A stretch of DNA of 30,805 nucleotides from contig CALAIL010000043.1 of NCBI GenBank assembly GCA_937923255.1, forward strand, positions 1-30,805. Direction: 5' to 3'. Below the pieces are notes generated by a model. That model ran no database searches. It was not told the DNA's origin and saw nothing but the letters and a program-made list of their open reading frames with translations. The position numbers and the translations under genes were made by a program. The stretch is from an uncultured Propionivibrio sp. Its GTDB lineage: Bacteria > Pseudomonadota > Gammaproteobacteria > Burkholderiales > Rhodocyclaceae. How positions within the stretch are numbered: position 1 is the first letter of the stretch; the number at the start of each line of letters is the position of its first letter. This document shows, piece by piece, positions 11,799 through 20,200 of this stretch.

Positions 11799-12629
11799 TT
11801 ATTTCCCTCCGAAAAGGCGGCGGAGCAGGCCAGGCTTTTCGTAATCGACGAAGCGCAGCGGCAGGTTTTTGCCTTCCTTGTCGAGGAAGCGGTCGACCAC
11901 GTCGGCGTATGCCTGCGCCACGTCGCTGTCCTGAATGTGGATGACTGGGGTGCCTTGGTTGGATGCCTGCAACACGGTTTCCGACTCGGGAATGACGCCG
12001 ATGATCGGAATCCGCAGGATTTCCTGCACATCCTTGTACGAGAGCATTTCCCCGTCATCGACCCGCTTGGGCGCGTAGCGGGTGAGCAGCAGATGTTCTT
12101 TGACCGGTTCGTCGCCGGAAATGGCGCGCCGGGATTTCGCCTGGATAATGCCGAGAATGCGGTCAGAGTCACGCACGGAAGAAATTTCCGGATTGGTCAC
12201 GATGATCGCCTCGTCGGCGAAGGTCAGCGCCATGACCGCGCCGTGCTCGATGCCGGCCGGCGAGTCGCAGACAACGTAGTCGAACGCCATCTGTTCAAGT
12301 TCCTTGAAGACCTTCTCAATGCCTTCTTCGGTCAGCGCGTCCTTGTCGCGCGTCTGCGAGGCGGGGAGCACGAACAGATTGTCGTTGCCGCAATGTTTAT
12401 CCTTGATCAGCGCTTGGGTCAGCGTGGCTTCGCCATGCAGGACATTGACCAGATCGTAGACGACGCGGCGTTCGCATCCCATAATCAGATCGAGGTTGCG
12501 CAGGCCGACGTCGAAATCGATGACGGCGGTTTTATGGCCGCGCAGCGCGAGGCCGGAGGCAAGGCTGGCGCTGGTAGTGGTTTTGCCGACGCCCCCTTTA
12601 CCGGAGGTCACGACGACGATTCGTGCCAT
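11799..12629 (-). CDS. minD: Septum site-determining ATPase MinD
   Basis: Membrane-cycling P-loop ATPase that recruits MinC. The 276 residues contain the deviant Walker A GKGGVGKTT at 10-18, DFDVGLRNLD, the Walker B region YVVCDSPAGIE, and the C-terminal membrane-targeting amphipathic helix ending LLRRLFGGK. The start is supported by GGGAGA upstream of the ATG. That ribosome-binding site lies in one arm of a 9-bp inverted repeat in the minC-minD gap, which could tune MinD synthesis. Confidence 0.97.
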   Translation of the reverse strand: MARIVVVTSGKGGVGKTTTSASLASGLALRGHKTAVIDFDVGLRNLDLIMGCERRVVYDLVNVLHGEATLTQALIKDKHCGNDNLFVLPASQTRDKDALTEEGIEKVFKELEQMAFDYVVCDSPAGIEHGAVMALTFADEAIIVTNPEISSVRDSDRILGIIQAKSRRAISGDEPVKEHLLLTRYAPKRVDDGEMLSYKDVQEILRIPIIGVIPESETVLQASNQGTPVIHIQDSDVAQAYADVVDRFLDKEGKNLPLRFVDYEKPGLLRRLFGGK

Positions 12630-12636
12630 GGCGGTC

Positions 12637-12673
12637 TCCCGTCAAAAAGAAAGAATTCTACCTGTTGACGGGA
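12637..12673 (-). promoter_or_regulatory. Perfect 9-bp inverted repeat covering the minD ribosome-binding site
   Basis: TCCCGTCAA (12637-12645) and TTGACGGGA (12665-12673) are exact inverted copies separated by 19 bases. In the minD transcript the 3' arm, TTGACGGGA, supplies most of the GGGAGA Shine-Dalgarno, so folding would hide it. As DNA it could equally be an operator. The arms lie in the 87-bp minC-minD gap. Confidence 0.6.
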
Positions 12674-12716
12674 TTTTTTCCTGTCCGGCCGCCGGTCGTC
12701 GGCCGAAAAGGCGCGC

Positions 12717-13559
12717 TCAGTCAGTTTTCAGCGCCTGGATATCCAACCAGTCGCGCGCTTCCGCCGCGTCATGGCTGAGCCGGATCTGCGTCGGCCGTCC
12801 GGCCAGGCCGTCGGGAATGCCGTGTTCGAAGGTGCGGTAGAGTCCTGCGATCGAGACCAGTTCGGCCTCGAAGCGTGTGGTGAAAATACGCGCGCCCGCA
12901 TCGCCGGAAGCGCCCGCGAGCGCCCGGCCGCGCAGGGGCGCATAGATATGGATGCTGCCGTCGGCAATCACTTCGGCGCCGGCATTGACGGCCGCCAGCA
13001 TGACCAGATCGCCGCCGCGGGCATAGACCTGCTGACCGGAACGCAGCGGCCGGTCGATGATCAGCGTTTTCGCGGCGGGTGGCGCATCGGGCGGGATTTC
13101 GGACGCATGCTTGTGTGCGCTTTCGGAGCGGGCTTCGGATGGAAGGTCAGGTGCGGTTGTTTCGGGGTGGGTGTCGTCTTTGGCAGTGAGGGGGGCAAGC
13201 GCCTCGGCGCGAGCGGGATGCCGGAAAGCCGTCAGCGGCGGTAGTCCGGCTTCGGCAGCGGCGGCGCGCAGCGCATCGCTGCCGCCGCTCACGCCGATGA
13301 TGTACAGGCCGTGACGCTGGAAAAGGGCGGCGATGGCGGCCCAGTCGGACGATTCGGGCATGCTGTCGTCTGCGGCCTCGACCAGCGGATCAAGCTCAAG
13401 TACGGCGGCCTCACCGTCAAAAAACGCTTCGTCGCCAAACAAATCGGCTGCACAGGTCGCCAACGAATCCGGCTGAAGCGAGCGCAGGGCAATGCTGATG
13501 ACGGGAAGCGTGGTTCCTTTGAATTCAATGAGGTGGATTTTCTTGCGCGTGCGCGCCAT
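12717..13559 (-). CDS. minC: Septum site-determining protein MinC
   Basis: FtsZ polymerisation inhibitor delivered to the membrane by MinD. The 280 residues have the N-terminal FtsZ-inhibiting domain (about 1-110, [21 protein letters not shown]), an acidic Ala/Pro/Glu-rich linker (about 118-165), and the C-terminal beta-helix dimer domain with [32 protein letters not shown] and AGASGD. The linker is longer than in E. coli MinC (231 residues). First gene of minCDE; GGATCGG lies before the ATG. Upstream lies a hairpin repeat shared with the serC upstream region. Confidence 0.95.
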   Translation of the reverse strand: MARTRKKIHLIEFKGTTLPVISIALRSLQPDSLATCAADLFGDEAFFDGEAAVLELDPLVEAADDSMPESSDWAAIAALFQRHGLYIIGVSGGSDALRAAAAEAGLPPLTAFRHPARAEALAPLTAKDDTHPETTAPDLPSEARSESAHKHASEIPPDAPPAAKTLIIDRPLRSGQQVYARGGDLVMLAAVNAGAEVIADGSIHIYAPLRGRALAGASGDAGARIFTTRFEAELVSIAGLYRTFEHGIPDGLAGRPTQIRLSHDAAEARDWLDIQALKTD

Positions 13560-13739
13560 GGCAGCCGATCCTGAAAATTGACGAGATGGGTGAGTCTAGC
13601 CGAGCTGGCGAAAATGTGGAATTCGGCATGAGTCTGAGGCGGAGCGGCTGAGGCGCCGGCGGTTTAGGCGAGGCCGTGAGCGTTTCTGCCGACGCCCAGA
13701 AAACGCTGTATAAGCGTCGTATAGATTCCTTTTATATTC

Positions 13740-13777
13740 AATGCCTTGTATCCCTAGTGTATAGGGCGTTTGCGGGC
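13740..13777 (-). repeat. Single degenerate copy of the hairpin repeat found upstream of serC
   Basis: The 17-mer ATAGGGCGTTTGCGGGC at 13761-13777 is the exact reverse complement of 30405-30421. The next bases also form a CCCTA-N5-TAGGG hairpin (13752-13766) like the GCCCT-N7-AGGGC hairpins there. Matching beyond this is partial. Confidence 0.65.
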
Positions 13778-13787
13778 CGTGGGTCTT

Positions 13788-13806
13788 AAAAGGCCTCGCG
13801 TAGGCC
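13788..13806 (-). terminator. Possible intrinsic terminator after pepP
   Basis: On the minus strand GGCCT-ACGCG-AGGCC is followed immediately by TTTT. The stem is only 5 bp and the T-run short. It lies about 125 bp beyond the pepP stop. Confidence 0.4.
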
Positions 13807-13932
13807 GGTTTCATCCTTTTTGTTCTGCGTGTAGGTGAGTGCGCACGCCCGTGCCAGACTGACCCAGACCGACCGACCCGTCATCAGGGAAGGTCCGCTA
13901 AGAATGGCACGCCGAGGGCAATGTCGTCGAAT

Positions 13933-15237
13933 TTAGCCATGACGCATCAGGGCTTCGATCTCGGCGATTGTTTTGGGTGCGCGGGTATACACCTCACAGC
14001 CCGTGTCGGTGACGAAAACGTCGTCTTCGATGCGGATGCCGATGCCTTGCAGAGGTTCGGGCGCGCCGGCATCGGCGCGCAGGTACAGCCCCGGCTCAAC
14101 GGTCAGCGCCATGCCCGGGCGCAGGCGCGCCCAGTCTTCTCCCGTCTTGTAATCGCCGACATCGTGTACGTCGAGGCCGAGCCAGTGTCCGGTGCGATGC
14201 ATGTAAAACGGCTTGTAGGCTTCACGTTCAATCAGGCCGTCGATATCGCCGGAAAGTACGCCGAGATCGACCAGACCGCGCACGAGGACGCGCACGGCCG
14301 CGTCGTGATACGCCGAGAAAGACGCGCCCGGGCGGATCGCGTCAAAGGCCGCTGTCTGCATGGCCAGAACGATTTCGTAAGCAGTGCGCTGTGCGCCGGT
14401 GAAGCGGCCGTTGACCGGGAACGTGCGCGTGATGTCGGCGGCGTAGCCGTCGAGTTCGCAGCCGGCGTCAATCAGCACCAGTGTGCCGTCGGCAAGCGGC
14501 GCGTTGTTGTCGGTGTAATGCAGGACGCAGGCGTTGGCGCCGCCGGCGACGATGGGCGGGTAAGCATGGCCGCCGGCGCCGCGGATGCGGAATTCGTGAC
14601 TGAGTTCGGCTTCCAGCACATATTCCCGATGGCCGGGGCAGCAGGCGCGCATGGCGCGCAGATGCGCATCCGAGGAAATGTCGGCGGCGCGACGCATGAT
14701 GTCAATTTCAAAGGCATCCTTGATCAGGCGCATGCGCTGCAAAGGTTCGCGGATGTCGCGCAGGACGGCCGGTGCGCGTCGGCCCGCACGCGACTGGGCG
14801 CGGACGCGGTTGAGTGCGTCGATGATTTGCCGGTCTTGCCCAGCGTCCTGGCCGACGGCATACCACAGGGTTTCGTGCCCGGCGAGGAGGTCCGGCAGCG
14901 CATCAGCGAATTCAGTGAAAGGCCGTGTTTCGTCGAACCCGAAGATTTCGCGCGCAGCGGTGGGGCCATAGCGGAAGCCTTCCCAGATTTCGCGTTCCTC
15001 ATCTTTGTCCCGGCAAAACAGCAGGGTGCGCGGCGCGTTGCCGCCGATGAGCACGAGCACGGCTTCCGGTTCGGGGAAGCCGGTGAGATACCAGAAGTCG
15101 CTGTCGAAGCGGTATGGATACAGGATGTCGCGGTTGCGCGGGCGCTCCGGCGCGGCAAAGAGCAGAGCGATGCCCTCGCTGATGTCTTCGAGAAGGCGCT
15201 GGCGGCGCCGACGGCAGGGTTCGAGGTTGAGGTTCAT
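13933..15237 (-). CDS. pepP: Xaa-Pro aminopeptidase (aminopeptidase P)
   Basis: Dinuclear manganese peptidase that removes an N-terminal residue preceding proline. From ATG 15237 it has 434 residues, normal for PepP; an upstream in-frame TTG at 15249 would add four. The N-terminal creatinase-like domain has YPYRFDSDFWYLTGFPEPEAVLVL. The pita-bread domain supplies the metal ligands in order: LIDAGCELDGYAADITRTF (two Asp), HRTGHWLGLDVHD (His), TVEPGLY (Glu) and GIRIEDD (Glu). The start lies 15 nt after the murU stop with a GGACAC site, so it is probably the third gene of amgK-murU-pepP. Confidence 0.96.
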   Translation of the reverse strand: MNLNLEPCRRRRQRLLEDISEGIALLFAAPERPRNRDILYPYRFDSDFWYLTGFPEPEAVLVLIGGNAPRTLLFCRDKDEEREIWEGFRYGPTAAREIFGFDETRPFTEFADALPDLLAGHETLWYAVGQDAGQDRQIIDALNRVRAQSRAGRRAPAVLRDIREPLQRMRLIKDAFEIDIMRRAADISSDAHLRAMRACCPGHREYVLEAELSHEFRIRGAGGHAYPPIVAGGANACVLHYTDNNAPLADGTLVLIDAGCELDGYAADITRTFPVNGRFTGAQRTAYEIVLAMQTAAFDAIRPGASFSAYHDAAVRVLVRGLVDLGVLSGDIDGLIEREAYKPFYMHRTGHWLGLDVHDVGDYKTGEDWARLRPGMALTVEPGLYLRADAGAPEPLQGIGIRIEDDVFVTDTGCEVYTRAPKTIAEIEALMRHG

Positions 15238-15252
15238 GAGCGTGTCCAATGT

Positions 15253-16011
15253 TCAAGCGCGGGCGGGGAGGATCGTCGAAGGTACCTGCCGGGCGGCTGC
15301 GGCAAGCTGTCGGTCGAGTTCATGCAGTCGTTCCGGTGTGCCGATATCGCTCCAGCGACCGGCATGATATTCGCCGCGAATGGTGTGTTGACCGATGCCG
15401 GCATCAAGCAGGGGGCGCAGCTTCATGACGGCGCCGGCCGGGACGCCGGTGAAAAAGGCCGGTGAAAATATGCCAATGCCCGCGTAGGTTAGGGGAGTTC
15501 CCACGCCGTCGGCGGCGTAACGAAGAGCATTGCCGTCGAGGCAAAAATCGCCGCCGGCATGGTGCGCCGGGTTATCGACGAGGATGAGATGCGCAAGGTA
15601 CGCGGGCGTATCGGGCGTATCGGTTTCGTGGGCGGCCATCTGTTCGGCCACGGCGAAGGCGCGGGTGAAATCCCAGTCGCACCAGATGTCGCCGTTGACC
15701 ACAAGAAAGGGCGCTTCGCCCAGCAGCGGCAGGGCGTGGGCGATTCCGCCTGCGGTTTCCAGCGCGCCGGGCGGTTCGGGCGAATAGCGGATGGACAGAT
15801 TCCAGCGTGCGCCATCGCCGAGCAGCGTCCGGATGCGTTCGCCCAGCCAGGCGGTATTGATGACGATGTCGCGGAATCCGGCATCGGCAAGCCGTTCCAG
15901 ATGCCAGACGATCAACGGTTTGCCGCCTGCGCAGAGCAGCGGTTTGGGCGTGGCGTCGGTTAGTGGCCGCATGCGTTCGCCACGGCCGGCGGCGAGGATC
16001 ATCGCCTTCAT
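15253..16011 (-). CDS. murU: N-acetylmuramate-1-phosphate uridylyltransferase MurU
   Basis: Nucleotidyltransferase predicted to make UDP-MurNAc from MurNAc-1-phosphate in the cell-wall recycling route that bypasses fosfomycin-sensitive MurA, as described in Pseudomonas. The 252 residues begin MKAMILAAGRGERMRPLTD with PKPLL, the nucleotide-binding signature, and VNGDIWCDWDF carries the metal-binding Asp. The start is set by homology and by a 1-nt overlap with amgK (TGATG); the open frame extends upstream to 16218 but that part lies within amgK. The specific MurU call rests on pairing with amgK; alone it could be another sugar-1-phosphate nucleotidyltransferase. Confidence 0.88.
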   Translation of the reverse strand: MKAMILAAGRGERMRPLTDATPKPLLCAGGKPLIVWHLERLADAGFRDIVINTAWLGERIRTLLGDGARWNLSIRYSPEPPGALETAGGIAHALPLLGEAPFLVVNGDIWCDWDFTRAFAVAEQMAAHETDTPDTPAYLAHLILVDNPAHHAGGDFCLDGNALRYAADGVGTPLTYAGIGIFSPAFFTGVPAGAVMKLRPLLDAGIGQHTIRGEYHAGRWSDIGTPERLHELDRQLAAAARQVPSTILPARA

Positions 16012-17051
16012 CAGAAGGTCAATCCCGTTTCGTGCGGCCGGTTCTCCAGCCGGTCGAGCAGACGCGCCAGCGGCCGCAGTTCGGCGTAACGCCCGGCCGT
16101 GCGGCGCAGGTAGGCCATGACGCGCGGCATGTCTTTCAGGTAACCGTCCTTGCCGTCGCGGTGGCAGAGGCGGGCAAAAATGCCAAGTACCTTGAGCTGG
16201 CGTTGTGCGCCCATCCATTCGTAATCACGGTAGAAAGCGTCGAAATCGGCCCGTACCGGCAGGCCGGCGGCGCGGGCGGCTTCCCAGTAACGGATGACGA
16301 AATCGAGTTCCTGCGCTTCTTCCCAGGCGATGTAGGCGTCGCGGTAAAGCGAAACAGGGTCGTAGGTGATCGGCCCGTACACCGCATCCTGGAAGTCGAG
16401 AACGCCCGGATTGGCGGCAGTGGGGGAATGAGCGGGCGTCGGCGTCTCTCCGATGAGCATCAGATTGCGCGAGTGGTAGTCCCGATGGACAAAGACCTGC
16501 GGCTGCGCCAGATTGTTATCGAAGAGCGCAGCAAAAACGGTGCGCAGATCGGCCATCTGACCGGCATCGAGCGTGAGACCGAGGTGCTTGGCGATATACC
16601 AGTCCGGAAACAGATCGAGTTCTCGTTGCAGCAGCGCGCGGTCGTACACGGGCAGAACGCCGGGGCGGCTGGCGCGCTGGAGTGCGATGAGCGCAGTGTT
16701 GGCGTCACGGTAGAGCGCGGGCGCCGTCTGTGCGTCGAGTACGTCCAGGTAGGTGGTGCGGCCGAGGTCGGAGAGCAGCAAAAATCCCTGTTCAAGGTCG
16801 GCGGCGAGCACTTCGGGAACATGGACGCCCGCCTCATGGAACAGCGACGCGATGCGGATGAACGGGCGGCAGTCTTCGTATTCCGGCGGGGCATCCATGA
16901 TGATGCGCGTCGTGCTGTCGGGCAGATCCAGGCGAAAATAACGGCGGAAGCTGGCGTCGGATGAAGCCGGCGCGCAGGGCAGCGGCGCTTCGCCGGGTCG
17001 GCGCGGAAAGAGTTGATCGAGCCAGTCGCGCAACTGGCGGGTACGCGGCAT
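16011..17051 (-). CDS. amgK: N-acetylmuramate / N-acetylglucosamine anomeric kinase AmgK
   Basis: Aminoglycoside-phosphotransferase-fold kinase predicted to phosphorylate MurNAc and GlcNAc at the anomeric carbon, giving MurU its substrate. The 346 residues show the Brenner motif HRDYHSRNLM (about 189-198, catalytic Asp191) and the metal-binding LDFQDAVYGP (about 218-227). The start has an excellent GGAGG site (plus 17056-17060). It is divergent from lptD, the same arrangement as in Pseudomonas, which supports the specific call over a generic phosphotransferase. Confidence 0.9.
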   Translation of the reverse strand: MPRTRQLRDWLDQLFPRRPGEAPLPCAPASSDASFRRYFRLDLPDSTTRIIMDAPPEYEDCRPFIRIASLFHEAGVHVPEVLAADLEQGFLLLSDLGRTTYLDVLDAQTAPALYRDANTALIALQRASRPGVLPVYDRALLQRELDLFPDWYIAKHLGLTLDAGQMADLRTVFAALFDNNLAQPQVFVHRDYHSRNLMLIGETPTPAHSPTAANPGVLDFQDAVYGPITYDPVSLYRDAYIAWEEAQELDFVIRYWEAARAAGLPVRADFDAFYRDYEWMGAQRQLKVLGIFARLCHRDGKDGYLKDMPRVMAYLRRTAGRYAELRPLARLLDRLENRPHETGLTF

Positions 17052-17077
17052 GCACCCTCCTGAAGATGAAAAGATGA

Positions 17078-17107
17078 AATAAAGCGGTAGATGCTAGAAT
17101 GCGTCAA
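17078..17107 (-). promoter_or_regulatory. Putative amgK promoter
   Basis: On the minus strand TTGACG (plus 17102-17107) and TTTATT (plus 17078-17083) are separated by 18 bp, about 30 bp before the amgK start. The -35 is good and the -10 fair. It overlaps the lptD -10 candidate on the other strand. Confidence 0.45.
17092..17100 (+). promoter_or_regulatory. Putative extended -10 for lptD
   Basis: TGCTAGAAT is an extended -10 (TGn plus TAGAAT), 158 bp before the lptD start; no good -35 is visible. It sits in an inverted repeat: ATGCTA (17091-17096) with TAGCAT (17111-17116), and GAATGC (17097-17102) with GCATTC (17113-17118), an operator-like site between divergent genes. No sigma-E style GAACTT box was seen. 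Confidence 0.4.
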
Positions 17108-17258
17108 TTTTAGCATTCACGCCGTACGCCTTTGCGGCCGGAAGCAGCGCTCGCCGCGCGGGGTTTCGCCTGTTCCGGCTTTCCCTGGCGGTGGGGTATG
17201 GCAGGCAAGGTAGCCATAATTTATGGTGGTCGATGGCGTAATTGATGACGAAGGGCAG

Positions 17259-20200
17259 ATGAAACCGACAGTGCGGCATAAACCGCTGGCACAGTGCTTT
17301 TTGTTCGGCATGGCCGGGTTAATGACCGGTGGATATGCCGTAGATGTGCAGGCAGAGCCATTGCGCATCGATCCGGCCCTGCTCGCGCCCGAGCTGCGGG
17401 AGGCTGCCCGTGAAGCCCCATCCGGCGCGGCCTCCGGCGGTCGTGCTGAGGCGGTGCAAACAGTGCAGGCGGTCTCCGCGCCTGCCAGTACACAGCCCGC
17501 TGCCGCGTCGCGCGCGCCCAGGCCGACAATATCCGCGCCAGCGCCAGTTTCTTCAGCTGCCGTTGATTCACTCGCTCCGCCCGCCCGCCCTGCGGCTGAT
17601 GCTGCGCCTGTCCCTGCGGCGCCTGCCGCTGTTTCGCCAACCCCGCATGCTTCGGCCGCTTCCGCCGCACCGTCGGCACCGACATCCCGCCCGGCCGCAC
17701 CCGCCGCCGTTACGGCGCCTGCACCCGCTGCCGTGTTCGACACCGATACGTCTGCGGTTTCTGCACGGCCGGCAAATGCCAAGCCACACGAAGCATCGGC
17801 CGCTAAATCGCCCACCGCGTCCTTGCCGCATGTCGATCCGTCCTTGCTGGGGGATTTTTCTGCACATGCCGCATCGCCCGGGCAGGCGGCTTCGCCTTCT
17901 TCTTCTGAAATGCCGGCGGCGTCTGTGGCCGCTCCCGCCACAGACGCCGAACCTGCCGTTGCCGGCACGTCGGCGGGCATGCCGGCGGCTTCCGGCGCCT
18001 CATCCGCATCCTGGGCCTTGCCGGCGGATGCGGGATCGGGCAGGGAGGCGCGTGTGGCCGATACCTCTCCTGCCTTGACCTTGCGTCGTTCGGCCGCGGT
18101 ATCGCCGGCGGCCTCGGCAGATAGAGAAGATGCCCGTCCGGCCTTCCTCAGTGCGCAGCGGGTGGGCGGTGACGGCGAACGCGAACTGAGCGCCGAAGGC
18201 GATGCCGAGTTGCGCAAGGTGGATGTGACCGTCAATGCGGACCGGATGACCTACTGGCCGGTCGAGGATGAGGTGGAGGCGGAAGGGCGGGTGCGTCTCG
18301 CACAAGGACAGGACACCGTGACTGGGCCGAAGATGCGGCTCAAACTCGAGGATCAGGTCGGCTTTTTCGAGCAGCCGGAATTTAGTTTCAAACGCAGTCC
18401 GCAGTCTGCCAACCCGTCGGCAGCGGATATCGCGTCGGCCGAGCGCTATCTTGAACAGCGCCGCCAGAATTACTGGCATTCCGGTTTTGCCATGCCGCTG
18501 ACGACCGAGAGCGTCGAGGCGATGAGTGGAAAAGGACAGACGATGTCCGATGTGCGCGGTGATGCCGAACGCATCGACTTCGAAGGCGAAAACCAGTACC
18601 GTTTGAGCGACAGCCGGTTTACGACGTGTGCGCCGGGTGACGATAGCTGGTATCTGCGCTCGAACAAACTCAAACTCGACTATGACTATGAACAGGGTGA
18701 GAGCCAGGCATCGACGCTGTATTTCAAAAATGTCCCTATCCTGTACTGGCCTAATTGGTCGTTCTCGCTTAACCGGCAACGCAAGTCGGGTCTGCTGACG
18801 CCAAGCTTTGGAATGAGCAGCAGCAACGGCGTCACCCTGAGCGTACCGTATTACTGGAATATCGCACCGAACCGCGATGCGACGATTACAACGCGCCTGA
18901 TCAGCAAGCGCGGGATACAGTTCGATGTTCTGGGGCGTTATCTCAATACAGCCTGGGGCGGCCGTTATGAGGGCGAGGGACGCGTCGAATACCTGCCGAG
19001 CGACCGGCAGTACGACAATAAAAACCGCTACGGCATTGCATTCTCACATCGCCAGTTTACAGGCAACGGTTTTTCTGGCGAGTTCAATTACAACCGGGTG
19101 TCGGATGACCACTATTTCACCGACCTATCGAGCCATGTGACTGCGACCTCGCAGACGCAATTGCTCCGGCAGGCGAAGGTGAGCTACGGTGGTGGCGGCT
19201 GGTGGAATGCCACCGTCGACTTCAAGGGCTATCAGACTTTGCAGCCGGATGCGAACAACCCGGTGCTTGAGCAATACCGCATGCTGCCGCAGATTACGCT
19301 CAATGCACGCAAGGCGGATCTGTATTCTGCCGACGCCAGCTTCATGGGCCAATTTACCGCTTTCTCCAAGCCGAAGCAGATCATCAACGGCATGACCGTC
19401 ACTGCGCCGGAAGGGCGCCGTCTGGTGTTGTACCCGCAACTGTCTTTGCCGTATGTACGGCCGGGCTGGTATATCACTCCCAAACTGGGCCTGAATATTC
19501 GCCATTATTCCCTGTCGAACCGGGAGGCCGGTACGCCGAAGTCGATCAATTCGACACTGCCGATTATGAGCATCGATTCGGGTATGACTTTCGAGCGGGA
19601 CAGCCGGTGGTTTGGCAAGAATTATCAGCAGACGCTGGAACCGAGGCTGTATTACGTCAATATTCCCTATCGCAATCAGGATGCGATCCCGGTCTTCGAT
19701 ACGGCTCTGGCCGATTTCGATTTCGCGCAGCTGTTCTCGGAAAACCAGTTCTCCGGCTGGGATCGCATCAACAACGCCAACCAGTTGACTGCCGCAGTGA
19801 GCAGCCGCCTGCTGGAGCCGAATTCCGGTGCCGAGATTGCACGGGCGACGATTGGTCAGCGTTTCTATTTCACGCGTAACAAGGTGGGCTTGAGCGCCAA
19901 TTCGATCGCCAGCAGCGAGGGGCGCAGCTGGGATAAATCCGATTTTCTGGCGGCATTCAGTGGCCAGGTACTGCCGCGCGTCTATGCGGATTTCGCTTCG
20001 CAATACGATGTGCGCGACAGGCAGGTCAAGCGTCTGTCGGCCGGCGTGCGTTACCTGCCTGCGCCGGGCAAGGTGCTCAATGTCGCCTATCATTACAATC
20101 GTGATCCCAGCGCGCCGGTCAAGCAGATCGACCTGTCCGGGCAGTGGCCGCTGACGGGACGGCTGTACGCCGTCGGCCGCTACAACTATTCCTTCCGTGA

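Larger units (their letters stand above)
13560..13932. other. Intergenic region pepP / minC
   Basis: 373 bases without a convincing gene. Reading on the minus strand from pepP: a G/C stretch with repeated GACC tetramers on the plus strand (about 13861-13880), a terminator-like hairpin (13788-13806), one copy of the hairpin repeat (about 13740-13777), then an AT-richer stretch (13710-13745) with TATACG and TATACA boxes that could serve minC, none with a good -35. ACGCT-N5-AGCGT near 13702-13716 is a small extra hairpin. Confidence 0.5.

Noticed and set aside
11335..12664. Shared ATTCTACCTG upstream of both dusB and minD, as a common regulatory element
   Set aside because: Ten bases shared at 11335-11344 and 12655-12664 could be chance, both are part of weak -10 candidates, and no further similarity surrounds them.
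13596..13814. 72-codon minus-strand frame between pepP and minC
   Set aside because: It covers a terminator-like hairpin and a copy of the dispersed repeat and becomes Arg/Ser-rich; not gene-like.
13921..15465. Long plus-strand open frame (514 codons) opposite pepP
   Set aside because: It is the antisense of PepP, which has full family motifs; its translation resembles no family and high GC makes such long antisense frames common.
17117..18235. 372-codon minus-strand frame opposite the start of lptD
   Set aside because: It mirrors the Ala/Pro/Ser-rich LptD linker; low complexity on one strand gives a long open frame on the other.
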